Source: Desulfobacterales bacterium (GTDB lineage: Bacteria; Desulfobacterota; Desulfobacteria; Desulfobacterales; Desulfobacteraceae). From it: a DNA stretch of 16,286 bases. Position numbers and translations under genes: made by a program. The first letter of the stretch is position 1; each line of letters begins with the position of its first letter. Below are positions 1-7,058 of this stretch, in pieces. The DNA is taken from assembly GCA_022361095.1 (NCBI GenBank), contig JAKSBO010000440.1, forward strand, positions 1-16,286, read 5' to 3'. Under the pieces are notes generated by a model, which saw only the letters and a list, made by a program, of their open reading frames with translations, did not search any database and was not told the DNA's origin.

Positions 1-1019
1 GGACAGCGGAAAAAAGCAATATCCCGGTGGTTTCCACCCTCATGGGCCTGGGCACCATGCCCCATGACCACCCCCTGTACCTTGGGATGCTGGGGATGCA
101 CGGCACCCCCTTTGCCAACCGGGCCATGGCTTCGGCCGATCTGATCATTGCCTTAGGCATTCGCTTTGATGACCGGGCCACCGGGAAAATCGAAGCCTTT
201 TGCCGGGATGCCGCCATTATTCATGTGGATGTGGACGAAAGTGAAATTGACAAACTAAAAAACGCGTCCTTAGGGATATGCGCGGATGCGGCAACGGTAC
301 TTGAAGGGCTTTATCCCCTGGTGGCCCGGGCCGGGCGCCTGTCCTGGCATCAGTACATTGATGCGTTGAAATCCAAAGCGCCCGCCTGGGCGGATTATAT
401 TGACAACCCGGCCCATCCGGCCGGCATCATCCGGTATATCGGCAGCCGGGCTCCGGAAAATACCGTTGTGGCCACAGATGTAGGCCAGCACCAGATGTGG
501 ACGGCCCAGGCCTATCCGGTCAGGCATCCAAGATCCCTGCTCATGTCAGGCGGCCTTGGGACCATGGGTTTCGGTATGCCCGCAGCCATGGGGGCAGCCT
601 TTGCCGCCCCAGAAAGCAAGGTGGTGTGCATCACCGGGGACGGCTCTTTTCTGATGAATATCCAGGAACTTGCCACCCTGGCCGAACAGCACCTGAACCT
701 GACTATCTTTGTCATGGACAACGGCCACCTGGGCCTGGTCCGCCAGCAACAGGAACTCTTTTACGCCAACAACATCTTTGCCTCCAAATTCACCCGGTCC
801 CCGGATTTCATTGCCATTGCCAAAGGATTCGGTATCCGGACATGGAATGGGGGCATCAACGGGGAGAACCGGGACGCCATTGACCAGGCCCTGGAATTCA
901 AAGGTCCGTCCCTGGTCCATATCCCCATTGATGAAACAACCAATGTCTATCCCATGGTCCCTCCCGGGGCCTGTAACCTTGAAATGATACAGGAGAAAAC
1001 ACCATGTACGATACAATAA
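1..1019 (+). CDS. ilvB: Acetolactate synthase large subunit, 5'-truncated by the window edge
   Basis: Catalytic subunit of acetolactate (acetohydroxyacid) synthase, which condenses two pyruvates, or pyruvate and 2-oxobutyrate, in the first common step of branched-chain amino acid synthesis. The frame is open from base 3 and the gene starts outside the window, so the N-terminal domain with the catalytic Glu is not seen. Visible parts are the central FAD-binding domain with the family motif RFDDRATG (about nt 162-185) and the C-terminal thiamine-diphosphate domain, with GDGSF at about nt 636 followed by a long helix and a metal-binding Asn in MDNGHLGLV. The 3' end overlaps ilvN by 16 bp, the usual translationally coupled pair. 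Bases 889-918 of this gene recur almost unchanged at 14403-14432. Other ThDP enzymes are unlikely given the ilvN partner. Confidence 0.93.
   Translation, partial: TAEKSNIPVVSTLMGLGTMPHDHPLYLGMLGMHGTPFANRAMASADLIIALGIRFDDRATGKIEAFCRDAAIIHVDVDESEIDKLKNASLGICADAATVLEGLYPLVARAGRLSWHQYIDALKSKAPAWADYIDNPAHPAGIIRYIGSRAPENTVVATDVGQHQMWTAQAYPVRHPRSLLMSGGLGTMGFGMPAAMGAAFAAPESKVVCITGDGSFLMNIQELATLAEQHLNLTIFVMDNGHLGLVRQQQELFYANNIFASKFTRSPDFIAIAKGFGIRTWNGGINGENRDAIDQALEFKGPSLVHIPIDETTNVYPMVPPGACNLEMIQEKTPCTIQ
889..918 (+). repeat. Left copy of a 30-bp near-identical direct repeat (inside ilvB)
   Basis: These 30 bases of ilvB, coding for about LEFKGPSLV, match 14403-14432 at 28 of 30 positions in the same orientation. 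Mismatches are A/C at 895/14409 and G/A at 904/14418; the longest exact run is TCCGTCCCTGGTCC. Similarity stops abruptly on both sides. The copies bracket 13.5 kb that includes the whole catabolic cluster. Confidence 0.85.
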
Positions 1020-1303
1020 TTGAGCTTAAGGTCAGAAATCATCCAGGGGTTATGTCCCAGATCACAGGACTCTTTGCCAGGAAGGCCTTTAACCTGGAGG
1101 GCATTGTCTGCCGGTCCGAAGGGGACGCAACCCAAAGCCGGATGGTTCTGCTGGTGTATAAGAACGCGCGTATGGACCAGCTTATAAAACAATTGGCAAA
1201 GCTGTACGATGTCCTGAAGGTTTCTGTGGCACAGGACATGGACGGCACCCGGTTCAAAGCACTTTTCGGCAATGATCAAAAAGATCCGTGCCCGATGATC
1301 TAG
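1004..1303 (+). CDS. ilvN: Acetolactate synthase small (regulatory) subunit, short ACT-domain type
   Basis: Regulatory subunit that activates the large subunit and confers feedback inhibition by branched-chain amino acids. The 99-residue protein is essentially one ACT domain (residues 3-75): N-terminal strand DTIIELKVRNHPGVMSQI, then GLFARKAFNLEGIVC, the typical effector-binding loop and helix. It matches the short E. coli IlvN type (about 96 residues), not the long IlvH type with a second C-terminal domain. The ATG lies inside the end of ilvB with AGGAG about 8 nt upstream, so translation is probably coupled. No clear U-tailed terminator follows. Whether it is called ilvN or a short ilvH is a naming matter. 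Confidence 0.92.
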   Translation: MYDTIIELKVRNHPGVMSQITGLFARKAFNLEGIVCRSEGDATQSRMVLLVYKNARMDQLIKQLAKLYDVLKVSVAQDMDGTRFKALFGNDQKDPCPMI

Positions 1304-1641
1304 CGCGGGTTACAGGGTCCTGCCGCCCATATCCACCCGGTAGCAAGCCCGCCAAAAGACCTCCGGCCTGGCTAAACTTGCCCTGATCCGGATATGCCAT
1401 GAAGAAGACGCCAAATGGGGTAAACATTTTAATGGCGGGGACGTATATTGGCCTCGAACGCAAACCAAAATTCTGATTATCAGCGGCACCCTGTTGACAT
1501 ACAAGCTGGATTTGTCCGGTATATGCCATACCCCATGGCTGTTTAGAAAAAAAACTACAGAACGTTCGGGTGCGGGACAAAAATATAAAAATAATAAAAA
1601 AACAATAGTTTAATCAAATCTTAAAAAATTAAAAAAAGAAA

Positions 1642-1669
1642 TTGACACGAAACGAATTATGTGAAAATA
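1642..1669 (+). promoter_or_regulatory. Candidate sigma-70 promoter of the RpiR-family regulator
   Basis: A perfect -35 hexamer TTGACA (1642-1647) is followed after 16 bp by a weak -10-like AAAATA (1664-1669), in an AT-rich stretch 60-90 bp before the TTG start at 1731. The -10 match is poor, so the exact position is uncertain. Confidence 0.35.
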
Positions 1670-1673
1670 GTTA

Positions 1674-1688
1674 TGTAGTATTTATACA
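1674..1688. promoter_or_regulatory. Candidate HexR-like operator (TGTA-N7-TACA dyad)
   Basis: TGTAGTATTTATACA is an imperfect dyad with perfect TGTA/TACA arms and an AT-rich centre. It lies just after the candidate -10 and 42 bp before the start codon of a HexR-like gene. From memory, HexR sites in gammaproteobacteria are of the TGTAATnnnATTACA type, which this resembles at the arms. Autoregulation is an inference. Confidence 0.35.
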
Positions 1689-1730
1689 ACATTTAAGAAA
1701 AAACCTTAAAAAACACAAATAGAGGAAAAT

Positions 1731-2579
1731 TTGCTACATACACAGGATGTATTATCAACCATTCAGGCGTCTATTTTGGATCTCAGGAATTCAGAGAAAA
1801 AGGTTGCCGAGTATGTGCTCAGGCATCCTGAAGAGGTCATGAAAAGCTCCATTACAACCCTGGCTGAAAACGCCGGCACAAGCGAGCCCACCGTTATCCG
1901 GTTTTGCAGGCAGATCAAGCTCAGCGGTTTTATGGACCTTAAGCTCAAGCTGGCCCAAAGCCTTCCCCGGGCCAGGCAGGACCTTGAAAACGTGGGGTAT
2001 GACGACCCGGTACCTGAAATTGTAAACAAGATGTTTCAGTCTGCAGAGGAGACCATCGGCAATACCCATCGCCACTTGAACATGGCGGATGTGGAAAAGG
2101 CTGTGGCGCTGTTGTCCAAAGCGGAGCGCATAGAGTTTTACGGGGCGGGCGGGGCCGGCATTCTGGCCCTGGACGCCCAGCACAAGTTTTTCAGGCTGGG
2201 CATTCCCTGTATTGCATATACGGATTCCCATATGCAGTCCATGTCGGCGGCCCTGTTGGGGCCCTCCCATGTGGTGGTGGCGTTTTCCCACTCCGGCGCC
2301 ACAAAGGACACCATTGAAAGCGCCGGGATCGCAAAGGAGAACGGCGCCGGGGTTATCGGCATCCAGGGAGAGACAAAAACGCCTTTGTCAAAGTATTGCG
2401 ATATTGTCCTGGCCTCACATTCGGAAGAGGTTGCCCTGCGCCTTGCGCCCATGGCCTCCCGCCTTGCCCAGCTTGCCATTGTTGATTGCCTGCTGGTTGC
2501 AGTGGCCCACAAAGGCGGCAACCGGATCGACGGAAACCTGGCCAGGGTCAAGCAGGTGCTGATCGGCAAGCGGTATTAA
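1731..2579 (+). CDS. RpiR/MurR-family transcriptional regulator, HexR-like
   Basis: DNA-binding regulator that senses a sugar phosphate. The 282 residues show the family layout: N-terminal RpiR helix-turn-helix (about 5-78, with ITTLAENAGTSEPTVIRFCR as the recognition region) and a C-terminal SIS domain (about 122-260) with the phosphosugar loop SHSGAT at 186-191. The stretches ALDAQHKFFR (147-155) and MASRLAQLAIVDCLLVA look like HexR, the proteobacterial regulator of Entner-Doudoroff genes whose known effector is KDPG. This fits the KDPG-aldolase-family gene in the same cluster. The start is TTG at 1731, 4 nt after AGAGGA (1721-1726); an in-frame ATG start would cut into the conserved N-terminus. 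It is probably the local regulator of the importer and enzymes downstream. The HexR likeness is from memory; true orthology is not established. Confidence 0.88.
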   Translation: MLHTQDVLSTIQASILDLRNSEKKVAEYVLRHPEEVMKSSITTLAENAGTSEPTVIRFCRQIKLSGFMDLKLKLAQSLPRARQDLENVGYDDPVPEIVNKMFQSAEETIGNTHRHLNMADVEKAVALLSKAERIEFYGAGGAGILALDAQHKFFRLGIPCIAYTDSHMQSMSAALLGPSHVVVAFSHSGATKDTIESAGIAKENGAGVIGIQGETKTPLSKYCDIVLASHSEEVALRLAPMASRLAQLAIVDCLLVAVAHKGGNRIDGNLARVKQVLIGKRY

Positions 2580-2582
2580 GGA

Positions 2583-2618
2583 CGCCCCGCAGAGGCTACA
2601 GCCGTCCCGGCCGGGGCG
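2583..2618 (+). terminator. GC-rich hairpin after the regulator gene, weak terminator candidate
   Basis: CGCCCCG (2583-2589) pairs with CGGGGCG (2612-2618), with a small inner GGC/GCC pairing. It begins 3 nt after the stop codon. There is no U-tract, so it could attenuate or protect the transcript rather than terminate it. Confidence 0.25.
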
Positions 2619-2695
2619 GAGAGCGGATGGGGGAAGCGTGACGGCGGGCGTTTTAATCCCGGGGTGTTTTTGAGATCAAACGCGGTGAAAGCCGC

Positions 2696-2715
2696 AGGTA
2701 TATATTAATTAACCT
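2696..2715. promoter_or_regulatory. AT-rich imperfect palindrome before the binding-protein gene
   Basis: AGGT and ACCT arms flank an AT core (TATATATTAATTAA) directly upstream of the strong ribosome binding site AAGGAGGT (2721-2728). It may contain the -10 region or a regulator site for the transporter operon; neither can be fixed from sequence alone. A TTTTAATCCCGGGG motif lies at 2651-2664. Confidence 0.2.
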
Positions 2716-2732
2716 TATTTAAGGAGGTAGGA

Positions 2733-3542
2733 ATGAAGAATTTTTGGTTGACTTTGATGTCCGTGTTTCTGGCAGTGGCCGTTTTTACGGGGGATGTGTT
2801 TGCCGGTGATGCCAAGGACGCCCTGGATGAAATCGTCAAACGCGGGAAACTTGTGGTGGCAACGGAACTGGGTACGCCCCCCTGGGCATACAAAGATCCC
2901 AAGACCGGTGAAATTACGGGATTTACCGTGGAGCTGGCCCGGATTCTGGCGGATGAGCTGGGTGTGAAACTGGAAATTAAAACCTATGAATGGGCAGGCA
3001 TTATCCCGTCCCTGCTCACCGGCAAGGTGGACATGCTGGCGGCATGCCTGACCAGGACCGTCCCCAGATCCGCCAAACTGATGTATACAGAACCCTATGT
3101 GAATATGCCGGGCCTGGTGCTGGTCCGCAAGGGAGAGTTTGACACTCTTGGGGTGCTGGATAATAAAAAGGTGGTGCTTACGGCCACAACCGGTTCCGTC
3201 TGGGAGCAGATTGCCGAAAAACGCCTGCCCAATGCCACCATACGCACCAATCCCACCAATGCGGACAATGCCATTGCACTCCAGACCCGCCGGGCGGACG
3301 GCTATTTGAATGACAAGCTGCAACTGGTGACGGCCATGCAAAAATACCCGGGCCAGTTTGAATTGATTGAAAAACCGCTGGCATGGGACTCTTTTGCCTT
3401 TGCCGTTCGTTATGACTCCTTTAAGTTGTGGAACACGGTCAACCTGTATATGCGGCTGATTAAAATGGACGGCCGTTATGCAGAAATGTTCGTAAAATAT
3501 CTTGGGTATAAACGGGTGCCCACACCTGAAACGGCGAGTTAG
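2733..3542 (+). CDS. ABC transporter periplasmic substrate-binding protein, polar amino acid type
   Basis: Periplasmic receptor that delivers its ligand to the permeases encoded downstream. 269 residues, of the HisJ/GlnH (SBP_bac_3) family. A hydrophobic signal peptide (1-24) ends in VFA and has no lipobox Cys, so a soluble periplasmic protein is expected. The mature protein opens with the typical ALDEIVKRGKLVVATELGTPPWAYKD segment, read in parts. TRTVPRSAKLMYTEPY (107-122) aligns with the family signature TITPERAKVVDFSDPY and keeps the Arg (R112) that binds the alpha-carboxylate. D194 in YLNDKLQL sits where the family's amine-binding Asp lies. The ligand therefore probably carries an alpha-amino acid group, although the downstream enzymes are sugar-acid enzymes. 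The start is supported by AAGGAGGT 4 nt upstream. Exact substrate unknown. Confidence 0.9.
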   Translation: MKNFWLTLMSVFLAVAVFTGDVFAGDAKDALDEIVKRGKLVVATELGTPPWAYKDPKTGEITGFTVELARILADELGVKLEIKTYEWAGIIPSLLTGKVDMLAACLTRTVPRSAKLMYTEPYVNMPGLVLVRKGEFDTLGVLDNKKVVLTATTGSVWEQIAEKRLPNATIRTNPTNADNAIALQTRRADGYLNDKLQLVTAMQKYPGQFELIEKPLAWDSFAFAVRYDSFKLWNTVNLYMRLIKMDGRYAEMFVKYLGYKRVPTPETAS

Positions 3543-3560
3543 GATCCATCCGGAACCGTC

Positions 3561-3615
3561 TTTTGCCCGGGCTTTTTCGCGTTGAATGAACGTCTCTTAT
3601 CTCCGCCGGGCAAAA
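3561..3615 (+). terminator. Intercistronic hairpin 1 after the binding-protein gene
   Basis: TTTTGCCCGG (3561-3570) is a perfect inverted repeat of CCGGGCAAAA (3606-3615), with a 35-nt loop. The right arm can instead pair locally as CGGGC-AAAAAACG-GCCCG (3607-3624), followed by TTTGTTTG, a weak intrinsic-terminator shape. Such structures after binding-protein genes often raise binding-protein expression relative to the permeases; that role here is inferred. Confidence 0.4.
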
Positions 3616-3644
3616 AACGGCCCGTTTGTTTGAAATGTAACAAC

Positions 3645-3699
3645 CGGCAGGGACCCGCCCATCCCCTTACGCAAAGCTGGAGACCGCATGTCCCTGCCG
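3645..3699 (+). repeat. Intercistronic hairpin 2 before the permease genes
   Basis: CGGCAGGGAC (3645-3654) is a perfect inverted repeat of GTCCCTGCCG (3690-3699), again with a 35-nt loop and followed only by TTTC. It ends 25 nt before the first permease, whose ribosome binding site is weak. It could stall, process or stabilise the mRNA between binding protein and permeases. Confidence 0.4.
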
Positions 3700-3724
3700 T
3701 TTCAAAACCTTAGGTTAAAAAGAT

Positions 3725-4378
3725 ATGGATTTTAACTGGCACATCATCAGGGCATGGTGGCCCAACATTCTCCAGGCACTGGGAATAACCGTGGCTGTAT
3801 TTCTGGTGGCGGGCGCATTGGCGATTCTGCTCGGACTGGCAATGGGGGCATTGAGCACATCAAAGAAAAAAAGCATAACGTTTCCGGTCAGGGCCTATGT
3901 TTCCATATTCAGGAATACGCCTTTGCTGGTGCAGTTGTTTTTTTTGTTCTACGGCCTGCCGGCCCTGGGTATCCGGATGTCCCCTTTCACCACCGGTATC
4001 CTGGGCATTGCCTTGAATGAAGGGGCGTTCATGGCCGAAATTTTCAGGGGTAATATCCAGGCCGTTGACAACGGCGACTGGGAAGCGGCCGAAAGCCTTG
4101 CGCTGACCAGGTTCCAGACCCTTTTGTACGTGATTCTGCCCCAGGCGGTCAGGGATGCCATCCCGGCGGTTACGGGCCAGCTTTCCATTGTTATAAAGGA
4201 TACCTCACTGCTTTCCCTGATCATGATTGTCGAACTGACCCGGGTCTCCAACCAGATCTATACCCGGCTGTTTGATCTCACCGGGTTCAGCATTGCTTTG
4301 ATCCTCTACATTCTGATGAATATAGTGATGACCTCCCTGGCAAAATACGGCGAAAACCGCTTCCGGATAAGGAGATAA
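3725..4378 (+). CDS. Amino acid ABC transporter permease (HisM/GlnP family)
   Basis: Inner-membrane subunit of the importer. 217 residues with the family fold: hydrophobic helices at about 16-40, 60-82, 88-104, 150-172 and 186-206, and the conserved cytoplasmic EAA loop at 120-143 (EAAESLALTRFQTLLYVILPQ) followed by the ATPase contact region and QLSIVIKDTSLLSLI. FRNTPLLVQLFFLFYGLP (62-79) is a hallmark of polar amino acid permeases. The usual Gly of the EAA loop is replaced (ESLAL), which is seen in the family but not typical. No strong Shine-Dalgarno precedes the ATG (only TTAGG), in contrast to the neighbouring genes, so it may be made at a lower rate than the binding protein. The stop is 2 nt from the next gene. 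Confidence 0.92.
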   Translation: MDFNWHIIRAWWPNILQALGITVAVFLVAGALAILLGLAMGALSTSKKKSITFPVRAYVSIFRNTPLLVQLFFLFYGLPALGIRMSPFTTGILGIALNEGAFMAEIFRGNIQAVDNGDWEAAESLALTRFQTLLYVILPQAVRDAIPAVTGQLSIVIKDTSLLSLIMIVELTRVSNQIYTRLFDLTGFSIALILYILMNIVMTSLAKYGENRFRIRR

Positions 4379-4380
4379 CC

Positions 4381-5010
4381 ATGAACGAGTACCATGTTAT
4401 ATTCAATTTTCTCGGCACCGGGCTGCTGGAGGTGCTGTACCTGATTCCGGTCTGCATTCTCCTCTCTTTGGTTCTCGGCGCCGGGATCGGTATCTTCCAG
4501 ACACTGAAAATTCCGGGGATTTACCAGGCGGTTTATTGCTATCTGGTTTTCATGCGGGGGGTGCCCCCCCTTTTATTCCTGCTCATGGTTTTCTTTGTGG
4601 CAGGGTTTGACAGCGCCCGGATCTGCGCGGTCCTGACCCTGAGCCTTTACCATGCCGCCTATGTGGCCGAAATTTTCAGGGGCGGGATACAGGCCCTGCC
4701 CAAAGGGCAGTTTGACGCGGCCGATTCCATTGCTCTCAGATTTCACCAGAAAATGATCCATGTGATCATTCCCCAGGTCTGGCGCACCATACTTCCCGCC
4801 CTGACCGGGCAGTATATTATCCTTATCAAGGATACCGCCCTTGTATCGGCCATCGGCGTAATGGAGATTTTGTACAATGCCAGGCAGGCCATGCAGGTGG
4901 TTTACAAACCCCTGCTGATCTACTTTCTGGTGGCATTGCTTTTTTATTGTCTTTGCTTTTCCCTGGAGTGCCTCTCCTCCTATTTTGAAAAGCGTTTTAT
5001 GACGGAATAA
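4381..5010 (+). CDS. Amino acid ABC transporter permease, second subunit
   Basis: Partner membrane subunit; with the previous gene it would form a heterodimeric channel. 209 residues, with hydrophobic helices at about 15-40, 50-76, 80-96, 140-160 and 175-197. The diagnostic MRGVPPLLFLLMVFF (58-72) corresponds to the FRGTPLLVQ segment of the family. The EAA loop region reads FDAADSIALRFHQKMIHVIIPQVWR (111-135) and is followed by LTGQYIILIKDTALVSAIGV. The ribosome binding site AAGGAG lies inside the end of the first permease, only 7-12 nt upstream, so the two genes are probably translated together. It has Val-Trp where the family usually has Ala in LPQAxR. Substrate cannot be deduced from permease sequence. 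Confidence 0.9.
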   Translation: MNEYHVIFNFLGTGLLEVLYLIPVCILLSLVLGAGIGIFQTLKIPGIYQAVYCYLVFMRGVPPLLFLLMVFFVAGFDSARICAVLTLSLYHAAYVAEIFRGGIQALPKGQFDAADSIALRFHQKMIHVIIPQVWRTILPALTGQYIILIKDTALVSAIGVMEILYNARQAMQVVYKPLLIYFLVALLFYCLCFSLECLSSYFEKRFMTE

Positions 5011-5024
5011 GGAGGGTCTGACCA

Positions 5025-5750
5025 ATGGAAGCAATCATTGAATTTGACAGCGTGACAAAACGGTATGGCAATCATGTGGTGATTGATGAATTGTCCATCC
5101 CGTTTTACAAGGGACAAACCCATGTGATCTGCGGCAGAAGCGGGGCCGGCAAAAGCACGCTGATCCGCTGCATCAACGGACTGGAAAGCATTGAAGGCGG
5201 CACCATCCGGTTCAAGGGTGCCCGGGTGGGCAAAGGCAACATCAGGGAGATCCGCAAAAAAGTGGCCATGGTGTTTCAAAATTTTAATCTGTTTCCCCAT
5301 CTGAAGATCCTGGACAATCTGACCCTGGGGCCTGTGAAAGTCCTCGGCATTCCCAGGCAGGAGGCCGAGGCTGATGCCGTGGCCTTTCTCAAGCAGGTGG
5401 ACCTGGGGGACAAGGTGAACCGGTATCCCTATCAATTGTCCGGGGGGCAGAAGCAGCGGGTGGCCATTGTCCGGTCGCTGGTCATGAAACCGGAGCTGAT
5501 TTTGTTTGATGAGCCCACCTCCGCCCTGGACCCCGAGATGATCGGCGAGGTCCTGGAGGCGATGAAGGCATTGTCCGAGCAGGGCCGGAGCATGATTGTG
5601 GTGAGCCATGAAATGGGATTTGCCCGGGAAGCCGCAGACCAGGTGTCGTTCATGAGTGACGGGAAAATGGTGGAAACCAGTCCCCCGGACCGTTTTTTCA
5701 ATGATCCGGAACATGAGATGACACAGCAGTTTTTAAAACAGATTTTATAA
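5025..5750 (+). CDS. Amino acid ABC transporter ATP-binding protein (GlnQ/HisP family)
   Basis: Cytoplasmic ATPase that powers the importer. 241 residues, the normal length. All nucleotide-binding elements are present in order: Walker A GRSGAGKS (37-44), Q-loop Gln 85 in MVFQNFNLFPH, ABC signature LSGGQKQRV (138-146), Walker B ILFDEP (159-164) with catalytic Glu 163, D-loop SALDP, and switch His 195 in VVSHEMGFA. The HEMGFAREAAD segment is typical of polar amino acid ATPases. AAGGAGG lies about 8 nt before the ATG and the gene follows the second permease by 14 nt. It should be a complete, active subunit. Confidence 0.95.
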   Translation: MEAIIEFDSVTKRYGNHVVIDELSIPFYKGQTHVICGRSGAGKSTLIRCINGLESIEGGTIRFKGARVGKGNIREIRKKVAMVFQNFNLFPHLKILDNLTLGPVKVLGIPRQEAEADAVAFLKQVDLGDKVNRYPYQLSGGQKQRVAIVRSLVMKPELILFDEPTSALDPEMIGEVLEAMKALSEQGRSMIVVSHEMGFAREAADQVSFMSDGKMVETSPPDRFFNDPEHEMTQQFLKQIL

Positions 5751-5866
5751 AAAAAGAGTAACGGCCCCGGACCCTGCCCGGCCCTTTGGGCATGATCCGA
5801 GACAAGCCGGGGAAGCAACCCGGTGTGTTCGGGGGCTTTCACATAAAACACAGGAGTTTGGATAAA

Positions 5867-6967
5867 ATGGAAGGTTACCGTTTGCTGATACCCGGACCGG
5901 TGGATGTTGCACCCGAGGTCCTGGAACCCATGAGCAGCCCCATGGAACCCCACTATGGGGACCGCTGGACAAAATATTACAATGAAACACTTGGGCTCAC
6001 CCAAAAGGTTTTCCGTACAGACGGGGATATTTTCCTGATGCCCGGCACCGGGAGCGCGGCCATAGAAGCCTGCCTGGCCACGGCCGCCGGCGGCGGCGGA
6101 AAAGCCCTGATCCTCAATAACGGGGTTTGCGGCGACCGGATGGAGGCCATTATGTGCTCCCATTCCGGCCAGGTGGAGGTAATAAAATTTCCCATCGGCA
6201 CCCCCGTTGACATTGACCAGGTGGAAAAGACCTTGTCCGGCGGGCAGTTCGACCTTGTGGGCATGACCCATTGCGAAACATCCATCGGCATGCTCAACCC
6301 CATCAAAGAGATTGGCGCCCTGTGCCGAAAATACGGGGTGCTGTTTATGGTGGATGCCGTATCTTCCCTTGGGGTGGACCGGCTGGAAATGGATAACTGG
6401 CATATCGGCCTGTGCGCCACAGGCTCCCAGAAGGGCCTGGAAACCCCGCCCGGCCTGGCCGTTGCCGCCGTGGGCAAATCCGCATGGAAATACCTGGAAA
6501 AATTCACAAGCCCGGGCTGGTACCTGAACCTGAAATTGTGGCGCCGGTATGCCCGGGACTGGGGGGACTGGCATCCCTTTCCCATTACCATGGCGGTGAA
6601 CAACGTGAAATCCTTCAGGGCCGGGCTTGAACGGATACTGGCGGAGGGCATGGACGCGCGGGAGCGGCGCCATGAGCAGGTCAGCGCCTACCTGCGCCGG
6701 GGCCTTGAGGCCATTGGGTTTGAGATGTGCATCCCCCAGGATCAGGCCTCCCACGGGGTCATCGCCGTGAAGGCCCATCCGGATATCAGCGTGGACGATC
6801 TGCTGGGCTGGGTCAAGACAGAGAAAAAACTGCTCATGGCCGGAAGCCTGGGCGAACTCAAGGGCAAGATTTTCAGGATCGGGCTTATGGGGCCCTCGGC
6901 AGATACAAAAATCGCCGATATTGTGATTGACGCGCTCAAAGAGGCGCTGGACCGGGCAGGCAGATAA
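5867..6967 (+). CDS. Class V PLP aminotransferase (alanine/serine-glyoxylate aminotransferase-like)
   Basis: PLP-dependent transaminase of the serine-pyruvate/alanine-glyoxylate (AGT) fold, 366 residues. The N-terminus LLIPGPVDVAPEVLEPM (6-22) is the family opening. The cofactor Lys is K189 in GSQKGLETPPG, D163 in MVDAVSS contacts the pyridine N, and R337 in FRIGLMG is at the place of the AGT Arg that binds the substrate carboxylate. The frame is open upstream to an ATG at 5786, but I place the start at 5867 because CAGGAG lies 10 nt before it and the protein then begins at the conserved MEGYRLLIPGP. It lies between the amino-acid-type importer and a 2-hydroxyacid dehydrogenase, suggesting that it deaminates the imported compound to a 2-keto acid. 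A plain serine:glyoxylate role, or aminophosphonate transamination, remains possible. Confidence 0.85.
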   Translation: MEGYRLLIPGPVDVAPEVLEPMSSPMEPHYGDRWTKYYNETLGLTQKVFRTDGDIFLMPGTGSAAIEACLATAAGGGGKALILNNGVCGDRMEAIMCSHSGQVEVIKFPIGTPVDIDQVEKTLSGGQFDLVGMTHCETSIGMLNPIKEIGALCRKYGVLFMVDAVSSLGVDRLEMDNWHIGLCATGSQKGLETPPGLAVAAVGKSAWKYLEKFTSPGWYLNLKLWRRYARDWGDWHPFPITMAVNNVKSFRAGLERILAEGMDARERRHEQVSAYLRRGLEAIGFEMCIPQDQASHGVIAVKAHPDISVDDLLGWVKTEKKLLMAGSLGELKGKIFRIGLMGPSADTKIADIVIDALKEALDRAGR

Positions 6968-7058
6968 TCACCGCCCCCGGCAAACCCGCCGCCTGCCCTT
7001 TCATGCCGGCGGCTGGGGGATTTGCCGCTATGCAACATGTAACAAAGGAAAAACCGCC

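Larger units (their letters stand above)
1304..1730. other. Gene-poor spacer between ilvN and the regulator gene
   Basis: I see no convincing gene. A 108-codon minus-strand open frame (1254-1580) resembles nothing I know and lacks a ribosome binding site. Two near-identical strings, CCGGATATGCCAT (1388-1400) and CCGGTATATGCCAT (1516-1529), form an imperfect direct repeat; the second lies in a small palindrome GGTAT-N5-ATACC (1518-1532). TTTTAATGGCGGGG at 1427-1440 resembles a 14-mer found in two other spacers. The last 170 bases are strongly AT-rich and probably hold the promoter of the downstream gene. Confidence 0.5.

Noticed and set aside
1254..1580. 108-codon minus-strand open frame over the ilvN end and spacer
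   Set aside because: No ribosome binding site, no recognisable family, and it overlaps the end of ilvN antisense.
5786..5866. N-terminal extension of the class V aminotransferase from an upstream ATG
   Set aside because: No ribosome binding site; the extra 27 residues precede the conserved family N-terminus, and CAGGAG supports 5867.
5432..6778. 448-codon open frame antisense to the ABC ATPase and aminotransferase
   Set aside because: Mirror of two well-supported genes in GC-rich DNA; composition (Gly, His and Pro heavy) and lack of any domain are typical of a shadow frame.
3635..7045. Shared 9-mer ATGTAACAA at 3635-3643 and 7037-7045 as regulator half-sites
   Set aside because: Too short to mean anything in this much sequence, and not part of a dyad.
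6927..7058. 44-residue extension of the hydroxyacid dehydrogenase
   Set aside because: Overlaps the end of the aminotransferase and is not part of the fold; AAAGGA supports the start at 7059.
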